This document shows, one piece after another, positions 34,861 through 47,210 of a stretch of DNA of 64,000 bases. Both the position numbers and the translations under genes were made by a program. Where the stretch lies: assembly GCA_963942565.1 (NCBI GenBank), contig OZ012686.1:13621973-13685972 (forward strand). Reading direction: 5' to 3'. The stretch comes from Maea johnstoni. Taxonomy: Eukaryota > Annelida > Polychaeta > Spionida > Magelonidae. Position 1 is the stretch's first letter, and every line of letters starts with the position of its first letter. Below the pieces are notes generated by a model. The model saw only the letters and a list, made by a program, of their open reading frames with translations. It was not told the origin of the DNA and made no database searches.

Positions 34861-35657
34861 TGCCGATTTGGAGCTTTGCAGAATTTTCCTAATATTAATT
34901 TACTAAAAGCGTTTGATTTGTAAATACCAGCAAATTAAAATCATCGGTAAATTAACAGGATTTACAGTATTCTAATTTGTGTTGAAAAAAATGGGATTTA
35001 GAAGGAGTAATGAAGGTTTAAATCAACCCATTGATGCTCATAGGTCCCATTGCAAGATGTTGTCCAGATGACATCATATTTGGTCAGAAAAATGGTATAT
35101 AAGTTGTTAGGACTTTTCCGAGTCACTGATCACTGTTCATGTTTACAATGTCTAACCATGACAAATTCACTCTACTGCTTAATTCTGCAATCAGGAGCTT
35201 AGCTACGTAGGTAACGACAGAACTAAACCTTCGAACCCCAGAGAAATATTTTTTGTGTTTAATACTATGATATACAGATAAGAATTGTGCAAACATATGA
35301 AATAATGTCAAATAAAAGAGTTGTTGAGATTGAACCTAAAAAATTATAAAATCAAAACGACAGAACTAACCAACTGAGCTACTTTGTCCCAAATCATTAT
35401 CCAAAACATTACCCTAGGAATTCCTAGGTATTCCCAGCATGGGTCTTTTGGAAAGGGGCCACCCAGAAACAGTGGTGGGTGGGTTGGAGCTATAAGGGGT
35501 TTCAGACGATAGCATTTGGTGGTATATTTAAACTGCTGTTTGGACTAGGGCCAGCTACCTGTATATCTAATACCTAAGTTTAGCGTCTAATGCTTTACTA
35601 CTTGCAGGAAGCTAAGTCCTGCCTATCTCACCCATGTGTTGTGTTTCACCATCTGAG

Positions 35658-35660
<3 letters not shown>
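34861..35660. other. No gene recognised
   Basis: AT-rich with short frames only and no splice-supported exon. Confidence 0.4.

Positions 35661-35737
<77 letters not shown>
35661..35737. repeat. (TA)n microsatellite
   Basis: About 77 bp. Confidence 0.95.
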
Positions 35738-35739
<2 letters not shown>

Positions 35740-35767
35740 ACATAAATATAGCAATCAAATTTTGATG

Positions 35768-35960
35768 ATCGTCACTTTTTCTGCCATATTTAGGCTAATA
35801 CATGACAAGCTAGTTGTAAGTGCTAGAGGAAACTGGAGTACCCGGCGAAAACCACTGACTAACCCTTAGTAACTGGTGACTTTATCACATGCATCTGAGG
35901 GGTTTGGAACCACAGTAGTGATAAGAGACAACTAAGCAGTCAGTTGCCACGTCTTAACAC
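35768..35960 (-). mobile_element. tRNA-derived SINE copy
   Basis: Minus strand: tail complement 'cgtcactttttctgccat', body, head complement with 'gataagagacaac' and 'gcagtcagttgcca'. Confidence 0.65.
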
Positions 35961-36165
35961 GTCTTACTTATGTCCTAAGCACATGGACGCAAATGTTTTT
36001 GAAAACCATTTAAAACTCTGTCATGTTGGTTAGACACCTATCAGAAAATCTCCCTCAATTTAGGAATCTTAACTACTTCATTTTCTTAAAATGTGTTGCT
36101 TGTGTCAGTTGCTTGTTTTTCATCATACTCCATGTATAGAAATGATACTATATGGATAAACACTA

Positions 36166-36196
36166 ATATATACATATATATATATACATATATATG

Positions 36197-36291
<95 letters not shown>
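36166..36291. repeat. (TA)n microsatellite with GTATG breaks
   Basis: About 126 bp. Confidence 0.95.
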
Positions 36292-36294
<3 letters not shown>

Positions 36295-37339
36295 GTATGT
36301 GTGTAGTACACCTCTGGTAGGTGGAGAATGTTCCTAAGTGGTATTGGACATCGATAGTTTGTAATATGGTAACAAAAGAAAAGGTCATAGAATAGATAAA
36401 AAGTGAATAGATAAAACAAAGCATTTGTTGTTTTCATATATATTTTACTAGAATTGACACCTATTGCTTCAGTACCATCTTACACATAATCTACACTATG
36501 CATAATTACATGTTTATGCCTGCCCTGAGGGCGTAAATATATGGCGAAAGGATACACTTGTACTTAAGACTACCATTAAAAGATTGACCAATAATTTGGT
36601 CAAAGGAGAAGAAACAAATTTATCTATTGAAGCGGTTCAAAATTGCCTCCAAAATCCGTGAAACTAAGATGAAATTCAAAATACTATGATGTTACCCTAA
36701 ATGACTTTAAGTACAACAATGTCATTATAGGACAGGGTTATATTACTTAAATTTATATGACCTAAAGTTACATTAGACTCATACTTTAACATTCAACTCA
36801 TAATATAATAGGTGCACTTTAAGGCTACCATGTGACTAAAATATCAGAAGAAACAAATAATAATTAAAGTGAAATTGATACATATTGACACATTTAAACT
36901 ACTATCGATTGTTCCTTCGTTCTGTGAAAGCTCCCGCCCTGTTTCTTAGGGCCTCTAAAGTACAAGAATTAAAAGTTTAAATACAATTGGTGTCTCTTGC
37001 AATGCAACTTGTATGTCAACCGTTGAGTTAGTGTCTCCAGATACTGCATATCGGCATCCTGATTCACTGCAGGTAGTCTTTGGACGTGGCTGCCCGGATC
37101 GAGTATCACAATTATAACTATTGACTATTGACCTAGTCATAGTGCATATATGGTCTTTTTTACTCCTTGCTTTTCAAAAGTTAGGAGCGGCCATGCAGTC
37201 ATGTGACACTGACCAAAGGTGCTCACCAAACCCTGAAGAGTCACCAAGCCAATTATGGTAACGTAGAGGGCAGGATCGCGAAACAATCAGTGCTGCTCTT
37301 TGTGTTAAGTGAGTCTAACTGAAATATAACTTTGTAATT
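36292..37339. other. No gene recognised
   Basis: AT-rich, single-copy-looking. A GC-richer patch at 37020-37130 has no convincing frame. Confidence 0.4.
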
Positions 37340-37849
37340 ACCGTAATTTCGTGTGTATAAGACGCACCCGTATATAAGACCCACCCCTTGTTTAGGCCTT
37401 TGAAATGATGTATAGACCTTAGCTTTGTGTATAGTGCGCACCCCCTTTTCGGATATATTGTTGAAAATTAACTACTCATCATTTAAGCTAGAAAGCCAGT
37501 AAAACGCACTTCAAAATGAGTGAAATGTGACATCAATACGACATCAACATGACATCAGTGCTTATCACTCTGAGTCTGTGCGTAATACCCATTGTCCTAG
37601 GGGTGATATTGATTGTAATCAATGCATTTCGACGGGGAGTGGTTTGGTAATTACACTTCGTAAATGCCGTGTCAACCATCGATGGGAACAGTCCTGGCAG
37701 CATTATAATTGTAATTAGGCGATCCCCGAGTGGCCTGGTGACTCGATGTAAAACATCCTAGATCCCTAGCTTCGTGTATAAGACGCATCCCCACTTTGAG
37801 TGTGAAAATTTGTGTAAAAAAGTGTGTCTTATACACGCGAAATTACGGT
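37340..37849. mobile_element. MITE with ACCGTAATTTCG ends
   Basis: Inverted ends ACCGTAATTTCGTGTGTATA and its complement TATACACGCGAAATTACGGT. AATT flanks both sides (or TA if the ends are taken as CCG..CGG). A second internal pair of 'tataagacgc' blocks supports one element. Superfamily uncertain. Confidence 0.65.
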
Positions 37850-37871
37850 AATTCATCAACATTCATTTCAT

Positions 37872-38262
37872 TAGGTATGTATATGTCTATGTAGAACACT
37901 GCTTAGATTTGAGTAATTATATACATATATTCATATAGAGAACACAGTTTGTGAAACACTTATTTGGTGGGTATATTCCTATGTGACACATTGTTTGGGG
38001 AGTCCTATGTGGAACCCTATTTAGGTGTGTCCTGTTTGAGTAGTTATATTCCTATATAGAACTCTGGGTATGTATAGTCCTGTATAGAATTTTGGGTATG
38101 TATATTCCGTTGTGGGTATGTACTGTTTGAGTATGTATATTCCTGTATAGAACACCATTTGCCTATGTCCATTTCCTGGCACATATATGTGGTTCACTGT
38201 TAGAGTAGGGATATTCCTATGCTATGTGGACCACTGTTTTGGTATTATACTCCTCAATAAAA
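37872..38262 (+). repeat. ~33-bp minisatellite, left part
   Basis: Loose repeats of 'gtatattcctatgtggaac' plus 'actgtttgggt'. The same repeat in the same orientation resumes at 39572 on the other side of the GPCR. Confidence 0.75.
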
Positions 38263-38364
38263 TCATCTGTTGAAGCAACACGCAATACCTGCATGGCATC
38301 TGCAACGAAAGGTCACTGAACGATATAGTTAATGATGACACTTGGGGGAAGAAGGGGGAGGTGT

Positions 38365-39564
38365 TCATAGTGGCAATACATAAATTGAGGCCTCTCCTTC
38401 ATTCAAGGATGAAAGAACATTGAGTGTTATAGTGCTTGTATGAGTCGCGGCGCCCGTAAGGGTATTCTGTCCACGCTGGTTTCTCACCGAGTGATTTGAC
38501 CTGAAACAGGAGCACCACTCACGCATCATGATGCACAGCTCCGTCCGAAAAGTAGGCCATGTGAAACAATATAGCAGAAAATTGATGGCACTGTTCAAAT
38601 TAATCAGGAAGGTATTGCACTCCCGCAGTATCGAGAAAAGAATGACATATTTGTAGCGCCATGGCGGAGTGGGAAGGAGATATAAAATTATATCACACGG
38701 TGTGTTGAGGATCAGGAATATCAGAGAAACGCTAATTAGAGTAGTAGTTATTCGTTTGGTCTGGCCGTTTTTCTTGATCTTACTTTGAATGAACTTGGTG
38801 ATGAGGATGACATTCGCAATGAGAATCGTACTGAATGGTAGTATCACTAGGGTCGTTAGTACAAAAATCAGGCTCCAGAAATTGCGGCGAAATTTCTTAT
38901 GGTTTAATCCGGAAGGACATTGGGTTACTGTACTGCTGCAAGAGTCGATGAAATTGATTAAAAGAAAGGTATTGTAAGCCATAAGGGTTGGGATGAGGAC
39001 AAGTAGAGATACCAAGGTCTTGTTGCGAGTGGCGATCTGCTTGGCCTTATAAGGCAGGAGGACGACCAGCATTCTCTGCACTGAAATGAACGCGATGATC
39101 CAAGCAGAAAGCATGTACAGAAAATTGGTCAAAAACATAAGGAACTTGCACATGTCCTGATTCAAATCACGCACGTTTACGTTAATGGTGTTGGCTAACG
39201 ACCACTGGACACTATTTACCCACAGGAAGGTTGTGTCTGTCAGGGCCAGAGCCATGAGATAGATCACAACCACTGCTGACTTCATCCTTTCTCGTCTCAT
39301 GACTGCTATGGAGATGAGATTTCCCGCTGTTCCCAGTACAAGTAGAAGAAACCCTCCAATAATACTTATGTATTTCAAGTTAGCTCTTGCCCATATCCAA
39401 AGGTTGATGCCGTCTTGGTAGGATACATATTCAGATACAGGTTCAGATACATTTTGATATGTCAAGTTCCTATTTAACCCTATTGCTTCTTCGATGGTCA
39501 TGCTACTGCCATTGTGATTTTGTAATTCAGCAGATGACTCCATCAACGTCGTATTATATTCCAT
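38365..39564 (-). CDS. Class A (rhodopsin-like) GPCR, peptide-receptor type, single exon
   Basis: An intact 399-residue seven-helix receptor in one exon. The N-tail has four N-glycosylation sequons (N4, N18, N33, N38). TM1 carries GTAGN (N82), TM2 LALTD (D110), TM3 starts at C139, which would pair with a Cys of loop 2 (C209 or C216). The DRY site reads VQR (R164 kept, acid lost). TM5 has P243, TM6 NTP (P289), and TM7 NSAINFLLY, i.e. NFxxY instead of NPxxY. Cys 344, 351 and 353 after TM7 may be palmitoylated. Start at 39564 is the first ATG and gives a normal-length N-tail. The NSxINFLLY end of TM7 is common in invertebrate FMRFamide/neuropeptide-like and orphan receptors; ligand unknown. Acts at the plasma membrane through G proteins. 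The gene interrupts a minisatellite and no introns are seen, so a retroposed or lineage-expanded receptor is possible. Confidence 0.93.
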   Translation of the reverse strand: MEYNTTLMESSAELQNHNGSSMTIEEAIGLNRNLTYQNVSEPVSEYVSYQDGINLWIWARANLKYISIIGGFLLLVLGTAGNLISIAVMRRERMKSAVVVIYLMALALTDTTFLWVNSVQWSLANTINVNVRDLNQDMCKFLMFLTNFLYMLSAWIIAFISVQRMLVVLLPYKAKQIATRNKTLVSLLVLIPTLMAYNTFLLINFIDSCSSTVTQCPSGLNHKKFRRNFWSLIFVLTTLVILPFSTILIANVILITKFIQSKIKKNGQTKRITTTLISVSLIFLILNTPCDIILYLLPTPPWRYKYVILFSILRECNTFLINLNSAINFLLYCFTWPTFRTELCIMMREWCSCFRSNHSVRNQRGQNTLTGAATHTSTITLNVLSSLNEGEASIYVLPL

Positions 39565-39571
39565 TGTGGAT

Positions 39572-39835
39572 AACCTTTTGAGTGTATATTCCTATTTGGA
39601 ACAATGTGTATGTGTATACCTTTATAGAACACTGTTTGAGTCCTATGTGAAACACTGTTCGGGTATTCTATTCCTATGTGGAAAACTGCATGGGTATATG
39701 TCTATATCCCTTTGTGAAACGCTTTAGTCTGTATAAATTCTGAATGAACCACTGTGTGTGTCTGTGATGTGTTTCTGTGTGGAACACTGGGTATGTATAT
39801 GCCTAATTGTGGAACCCTGTTTAGCGTCCAATCAG
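39572..39835 (+). repeat. ~33-bp minisatellite, right part
   Basis: Units such as 'gtatattcctatttggaac' and 'ttcctatgtggaaaactg' start within 10 bp of the GPCR start codon, leaving almost no unique upstream sequence. Confidence 0.75.
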
Positions 39836-39894
39836 ACGTGCTCGGTGAAATAAGATTCGGAAGTCTGAAACGCTTATTTCATATTGGCAAATTC

Positions 39895-40095
39895 ATGACA
39901 TTAACAGGCAAATTAGGTGACAGCTCTATGTGGGCGAGACCATGGCAAATAAACAGGATACATTTATTACACTCTGATTAAGGAATTGAGAAGGTAAAGT
40001 GTGATTGATACTGACTAGTGCCCGATTGTTGACTTCACGCATAAAGAGCTGAGATGAGAACAGACAACTAGTTTATACCTGTTGTATAATACTTT
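39895..40095 (+). repeat. Right arm of the diverged inverted repeat
   Basis: Complement partner of 34655-34860, so the arms enclose the GPCR and its minisatellite at a distance of about 5 kb. Confidence 0.65.
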
Positions 40096-40447
40096 TTTCA
40101 TGTATAAATTAACGCACCAAGCTGTTGTTGTTAAAAATTAGTTTGTGACATATTTTGTTCATTTGGTTAGTAATTATTATTTTACCTGTCTGCATACAGA
40201 TGTGTTTAAAGTTTTATTGAGAGACTATATTTTTACTGTTGATGGATAACCTATTTTGTTTGTGCTACACTATATATTGTTACTCATTCTTGATAATCAA
40301 TGTGCCTGAGATATTTATTATTAATTTTTTCTGAACCATTTCATACACAGAAATTGTGCCTCATTTTGGTTTTAAGAAATGTACATTACTCATTTTTTGT
40401 ATTATTATCATGCATGTCAAGACATAACAACTCAGGTTTTGTATTAA
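40096..40447. other. No gene recognised
   Basis: AT-rich spacer. Confidence 0.4.
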
Positions 40448-40858
40448 CAGGGTACGACGCTAAGGCTTGCCCTATTGCCCGGGGCAAGTTCAACAGTAAA
40501 AAACACTGTTTCGGGCAAGTTCATGGCCTTATCTAAAAGCCCGAACAGGCAAGTCAATATTCCCACTTTAATACCCCATACGAAAGTTAGACCAAGATTG
40601 ACCAAGATTGTCATCATTATTTCGTCAAAACATTGCCCTTCACAGTGAGATTGTCATTCTAAAGTGTATGCCTCTATAGAGTTTATATTTATAAAAATGC
40701 TAAAAAGGCATCCAAAATAGGATGTCACTGTGTTAATAATGAACCAAGTGCAAAATAACATTTTGGGGGGCAAGTTGATTTTTTTTTTCGGGCAAGCAAA
40801 ACTTGGGGTCGCTTTGCCCGAATGGGCAAGTGCCTTCAAAAGTTAACGTCGGTCCCTG
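40448..40858. mobile_element. Non-autonomous DNA transposon, CAGGG..CCCTG family
   Basis: Ends CAGGGTACGACG and CGTCGGTCCCTG; internal CCCGGGGCAAG / GGGCAAGT blocks as in 5654-5953. ATTAA stands on both sides (40443-40447 and 40859-40863). Confidence 0.65.
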
Positions 40859-41042
40859 ATTAAGTGTATGAAAAGTTATTTTTCTAGAAATACAAAGGTT
40901 TCAAAACTGGTACAGATTTAGCCCACATATGGTACCCTCTTTTGTACAACCAACTCTGTATTCAGATTCTCTACAGTCACAGTTGATACATGTGGTATGT
41001 CCACTGACACCCTCGGAGTGTAATTTATTTATTTATTTATAA

Positions 41043-41511
41043 GGCCACTCCAATTTAATTACTTGTCTTACGAGCTTTTTTTGGAAAAAAAATCCTGTCA
41101 GACTCCAAAAAAAAAGAAAAAAAAGTCATCTTTGGTGTCTTACGGACGAAAGTGGTTTTAAAATTTTCTGTCAGACTCCAAAAAAAAAAAAAAAAAAAGT
41201 GCAAGTTTTAAGAATATTCTTTGTAAGTGTAATTCAATCAACTACAGGAAGCTATCATTGCTGTAGTAGAGCCTCAGACTTGAGGAGGTATACCTCCCAC
41301 CCTTCAGGCTACAGGGATTAATAGATTGATTGATTTTATTTAGTTGAGAATAGGCTGGTAGAAACATTTCGCTACCAGTCCTAGTCGTCAGACTCTAAAA
41401 AAAAAAAAAAAAAAAAAAAAAAGTCACATTTTTCAACTTTTTTTTTTATTCCAAAATGGCTCATTTCCTACCTCCTGAGCACGTAAGACAAGTAAATAAA
41501 TTGGAGTGGCC
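41043..41511. mobile_element. Harbinger-like MITE, GGCCACTCC family, long form
   Basis: GGCC ends; TAA on both sides (41040-41042 and 41512-41514). It differs from copies 1 and 2 by ~190 bp of extra interior (41196-41390), which the nested copy at 42790 partly shares in reverse. Confidence 0.8.
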
Positions 41512-41734
41512 TAATACATATACAATGTGATATAGGAGGCTACCACTCAGTTGTCCAAGTCTATTCACTTTTTTAAGACTCCCCTATCCATCTCTGACCT
41601 ATTCTCACTCCTCTTGCCCTTCAATCTTTTAGAATGCACATACACAATATGGCCCTACTGAATACTATAACAACAGTAAAAACAGACCAATCGGTTGTTA
41701 ATTAATCTGTCAAATTATGTACTCTGACTCAGAG

Positions 41735-43765
41735 AAAGTAGTATTAGCCAAAGGGATGAAATTCTGTCCAACTCCTGGAGAACCCTAATTTGGGGATTTA
41801 AGGGAGGAAAGTTCCAAATGAGGATCAGAAGAAAACTTGACAAATCTGCCTGAAGAAGAAGATTCAAACAAATCACACATTATAGCACAGGGCCCTGATA
41901 GTCTATTCAATAATATCCTCTTTAAAGAACCCTCCAAATGGAAAACTTGATCCACCTGTGATAGCACTGGAGTTATTTTGTAGACAGAATGAAATAGACC
42001 TTTCAACACATAAGGTCCCCCCAACAAATTCCATAACGTCACAAGGGAAGAAAATTTGGCTCTTAATAAATTGATTCAAAATAAAAACATTGTTATTAAA
42101 TCTGCTGACAAGGGGGGAGCTGTTGTAGTTCTCGACACCCAAGATTACATCAAAAGGCCTAAGACAACTGTCAGACCCCAAATTCTATAGAGAAACTGAA
42201 CATGATCTCACCCATGACCATGTCACTAGAATCAATGATTTTCTCCAGTCCCTTCTGGATAGAGGGGAAATTGATGAAAACTGCCAAGAATTTCTTTCAG
42301 TGACCACAGTGAAGAACCTCTTTATTTTACATGCTTCCTAAGATACATAAATGCTGGTGGATCCACCAGGTAGACATTGTCTCGGGCAACAGCTGCCCAA
42401 CAGATCAAATTTCACAATTAGTGGATTTCTTTCTACAACCAACAGTCAAAGATCTACCATCTTATGTGAAGGATACCGCACAGTTCCCTTCCTAACTATT
42501 AGCACTGGGAAATTTACCAGATAACTGTATTCTTGTCCCCATGGATGTAGCCAGTCTTTATACCAATATTCCTAATCAGGAAGGCTTAGAAGCAGCAAGA
42601 TCTGCTTTGAACTGTAATAGACCTTGAGTCACCATTTACCATAAACAGATAGTCTGATCACATTATTAGACATAGTTTTACACCTGAATAATTTTGAGTT
42701 TGCGGGGCCAACACTACCTTCAGGTAGGTGGCACTGCTATGGGTCGACACTACCTTCAGATAGGTGGCACTGCTATGGGTCGACACTACCTTCAATGATA
42801 GCTTCCTGTAGTTGATTGAATCACACTTACAAAGAACATTCCTAAAACTTGCACTTTTTTTTTTTTTTTTTTTTGGGAGTCTGACAGAAAATTTCAAAAC
42901 CACTTTCGTCCGTAAGACACCAAAGATGACTTTTTTTTTCTTTTTTTTTGGAGTCTGACAGGATTTTTTTTCCAAAAAAAGCTCGTAAGACAAGTAATTA
43001 AATTGGAGTGGCCTAGTCAATTACTACAATTTTGCAGGAATTGCAGCAATGATGCTGACTTCATTAAACATTCCTGAGAAATGTTTAAACATTTCCTGGA
43101 AGCAAAATATCCACCCAAAGTCGTCCAAGAAGGCTTTAGTAAAGCTTATCATAAAGACAGACTTTTGCTTCTCAAACCATCAACTGGTGGCCCAGACCCA
43201 CAAAACTCCTAGGACAATGACATCTTCCTCATCACCACTTATCATCCAAGTGGGTGGATTTTAGGCAACATATAGTCAAAATGAACTGGGATATTTTAGA
43301 CCGCTCCTCCAGTACCAGTACCATTAGGTTAGACCACTCAGGCTCCATCATCATGCAGTCCTATTACTGGATGCAAATACAATATCAATTGCGACTGCAA
43401 AACAAGCAATATTATGTATTGGATTACCTGCATTATATCCCTAAAACAATACATTGGTCACACCAAGAGAACACTTGGTGAACGCATGTATGAACCCTTC
43501 AGGTATGTCACAACATAATTCCAGTCATGTTGTTGGCCGACATTATAACCAAGAGGACCACCAAGGTTTTGGGAACATCAGACTATGTCTTACAATTTGG
43601 AAAAAGGGATTGGGATTCGCCCAAATCTTTAAGGTTATCTTTAAAGAATCTTTAGGGATCCATAGACTTCGCTAAACAACACCTATGGCCCTAAACGTAT
43701 TCGACTAACCATTCGGATGTGCCCTGTACACTTCCCTAACCGATGCGGGTATTGGACCTGTTTAT
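41735..43765 (+). mobile_element. Penelope-like retroelement, broken fossil
   Basis: Pieces in order and on one strand match the Penelope-like plan. An N-terminal RT region has SADKGGAVVVLD, then [14 protein letters not shown], and FEF followed by YLQVGGTAMG; these words are typical of Penelope reverse transcriptases. A GIY-YIG-type endonuclease stretch near 43400-43500 reads QYIGHTKRTLGERM. The body is cut by a GGCCACTCC MITE and carries a small internal duplication near 42710-42800. It is broken in several places and not functional; moderate age. The unique-looking stretch 44017-44390, after a TA tract, may be its 3' tail. Confidence 0.75.
42790..43013 (-). mobile_element. GGCCACTCC MITE, one-ended copy nested in the Penelope-like element
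   Basis: Reverse complement of 41043-41265, ending AATTGGAGTGGCC at 43013. The opposite end is missing. Confidence 0.75.
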
Positions 43766-43772
43766 ATGAAAA

Positions 43773-44416
<644 letters not shown>

Positions 44417-44492
44417 GCAGAGAGAGATAGGGAGAGAGAGAGATAGGTGAGACACAGAGACAGAAAGAGAGAGACAGAAAGAGGGAATGAGA

Positions 44493-44547
<55 letters not shown>

Positions 44548-44580
44548 TCAGAGAGAGAGGAAGAATGCGAGAGAGAGGGG
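44417..44580. repeat. (GA)n microsatellite, impure
   Basis: GAGA runs with CAGA and GGGA variants. Confidence 0.95.
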
Positions 44581-44589
44581 GGACACATT

Positions 44590-44960
44590 TATTCCTAAGC
44601 ACCAAGGTGACATATGGTTTTATAGTTAGGAAAGCAGGAGTTCTTGCAGATAAAGACGGTTCCCATGGGTGGCCATGGCGGAGTTCAGCGAGGGTTGTTA
44701 TGACGAAGCATGTCCCTTGTGCCCTCGACCAATCAAAAGGCTGCAAGTAAAGCATACGGCGTTGCGGTTCCCCGGCAGCACTTGGTATTCTTAGAGAGCC
44801 TCTTTATTGCAGTGGCCATCCATTAGCTGCCAACTTTATATCCCATTATCTTTAAGATGTGCCGTATATCATTGCCTAGCCGCAATAAATATGGCTGCTC
44901 TCTCATTTTCGCCATTCCTGGTTGTCCTGGCCTTCATAGAGTAACTTATATATAGTGCAT
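44590..44960. other. Possible regulatory single-copy block
   Basis: GC-richer, repeat-free, with a CCAAT box (ccaatcaaaag near 44730) and several 'ggcca/tggcc' words. No frame with splice support. Could be a promoter or enhancer; inferred from composition only. Confidence 0.25.
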
Positions 44961-45186
44961 GCTATCTAGTGTAAGCAAAGATAACTCAAATTAGCTCTAT
45001 ATGTTTCATAGGTTGACATTATGTTATTTTCATTTGGCAAATTATTGAAATCTCTGAGATGTGAACACCTCAATCTGGACCATGCAGAGCCAATTTATGT
45101 CCTGATTAGGTGTTCTCATCTCAGAAGTCTTAATAATTTCCACGATGTTATTAGATACAAACTTTTACATCTTAGGGTGCATGGTC

Positions 45187-45430
45187 ACATTAAGATACAT
45201 AGATACATGCATAGATACATACATGTATGATACATACATATTGCATACATTCATACATATAAACATATGGACATACATACATACACATACATACATGAAA
45301 ACATACATACAAACTTCCTTACATACATACATATAAACATACATACAAATTGTGTTCATACATATTGTGTACATACATACATACAAACAGACATATACAT
45401 ATAAACATACATATATACATACATACAAAC
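45187..45430. repeat. (ACAT)n microsatellite, impure
   Basis: CATA/ACAT tetranucleotides over about 240 bp. Confidence 0.9.
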
Positions 45431-45644
45431 CTAAATCAATACTTAATTCAAAATCATTTATGTTAAAAAACAAAAATACATATTTTTGAATATGCTAACT
45501 GATGTCACAGTAATATTCAGTTCTTTGAAGTTTGAATTCAAAAGTGACCCTTTTAAGTAGCCACCAGTGACATACGGATTTAAAGAAAAGAATTAAAACA
45601 TTTTCTTTGAGCTCCTGGATGTTTGAAATACTCTTAACTGTCAA

Positions 45645-45829
45645 ACATTCCAATGCTAATGCTACTTTTGTCCAGTGCACAAGAATGCAAAGACTCTAAA
45701 CCCTGTCATGTTGGCACTCATTGGATAGCCCTCACAGAGTACTCTCCTATATGCCAGGGTTTCAGTGATTTTTCAGGACTTTTGCATTATTTTGTATCGG
45801 ATAAATTAGCCACCAGCAGCATAAGGGTT
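45645..45829 (+). mobile_element. TTAA-MITE family A copy, worn left end
   Basis: Starts AAACATTCCAATGCTAATGC and ends CAGCAGCATAAGGGTTA. Confidence 0.7.
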
Positions 45830-46610
45830 AGGGGAGGAAGGTCGTGTGAGCGCTTCGGTGGATATAAGACTATAAACCGAATACCGTTAAAAAGCACCCC
45901 GACTTCCGCTCAATTCCAGATACAGCAATAACTGTATAGATATAAGAAGAGGCCAATTGGCTTATAAGAAGAATTTCCAATACAGCAGAGGAATGTAATT
46001 GACGAGGAAATACCTTGTCCATTTCACAGCTGCTCCCAGGAACGTCTGTATGTGACGTGACTACAAACGGAACAGTGGAACGCTTCCTGACTCGTCATAT
46101 CTGGATGACATCGCCCTCTAGAGGCAGAATTGTACACTAGTGGTATTTTACATGCATACTTCGTCAGATGCTAGTAAGACACTCTGTGACACGTATCCCC
46201 ATTTCGATAATTCAAAGTGACGTACAGCTTTGAAGGAAAAACAGAAATATCTATTCCTTTGGTGGAGGGTTGTTTGTTGCAGTATGGAAAAATTCCTGCT
46301 TAGCTAATGCTCAAAGCAAGCAATTTAATTTCATGTTTGATAATATTTTGTGAAAACCTTTAAAAGGCATGTAGTTACTCTTCTTTAAAATATGTCCTGG
46401 TTATATATCAGTTGTGCTATTTGATTTTGAGGTCCTACTTCTTGAGGTATTCCAATTTCTTGTGAGTTCAGAATTCAATATTTTGGGTCAGTCATTCCTG
46501 CAGAGACACAAACATGCCTGACCTTTAGGGTAATGTGCTTTAATTTGATCTAGTGTTTCTTTTTGAATATTGAAGGAGAAGTGCTGATCAGATACAAAAA
46601 GTGTTTTGAA
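45830..46610. other. No gene recognised
   Basis: A GC-richer patch at 45830-46140 includes 'catcgccctctagaggcag', a word seen at repeat edges in many animals. No coding support. Confidence 0.4.
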
Positions 46611-46611
46611 T

Positions 46612-46787
46612 TTATTATTATATATACTTTTATCAATATTATTATTATTGTCATCCTCATCATCATCATCATTATTATTATCATTATTATAATTAATATT
46701 ATCATAATTATTATTTTTATTAGTTTTTTGATATCATAATTATCGTTATTATTTTCATTATTATCATTATTATTATTGTTATTATTA

Positions 46788-46818
<31 letters not shown>

Positions 46819-46960
46819 CATCATCATCAACATTATTTTCATTATTATTGTTATTATTATCATCAACATTATTATCATCATTATCATTTCTAATATTATC
46901 ATTATTATTATTTCATATTTGTTATCATTTTCGTTATTATTATCATAATTGTCAATCATA
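46612..46960. repeat. Impure (TTA)n / (TCA)n repeat
   Basis: About 350 bp of ATT, ATC and similar triplets. Confidence 0.9.
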
Positions 46961-47210
46961 TTTTCATTCAAGCTTGTTTTCAAGATATAACTTCTAAGAG
47001 TTGCATATGGGCTAATTTTTACGCTTTTTTCATTTTATGATCTCATATCTTTCACGTTTTATTCTAAGGACCTTATTCAGTTGCTGTTGGAGAGTTGTTT
47101 TCTCGCTCCTAGTGCCAAGTTCTCACTTGAGCCCCGGAGAGTCGGCGCTGACGGCCAAAACAGAAATCAATTACTTTTTTCTCTGCAAACAATGCATCAT
47201 TTTGTCTGCA

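Noticed and set aside
37527-37718. 63-residue plus-strand frame with His and Cys
   Set aside because: Lies wholly inside the ACCGTAATTTCG MITE; no zinc-finger spacing and no flanking exon signals.
45165-45473. Tyr/Val/Cys-rich 102-residue frame
   Set aside because: Translation of the (ACAT)n microsatellite.
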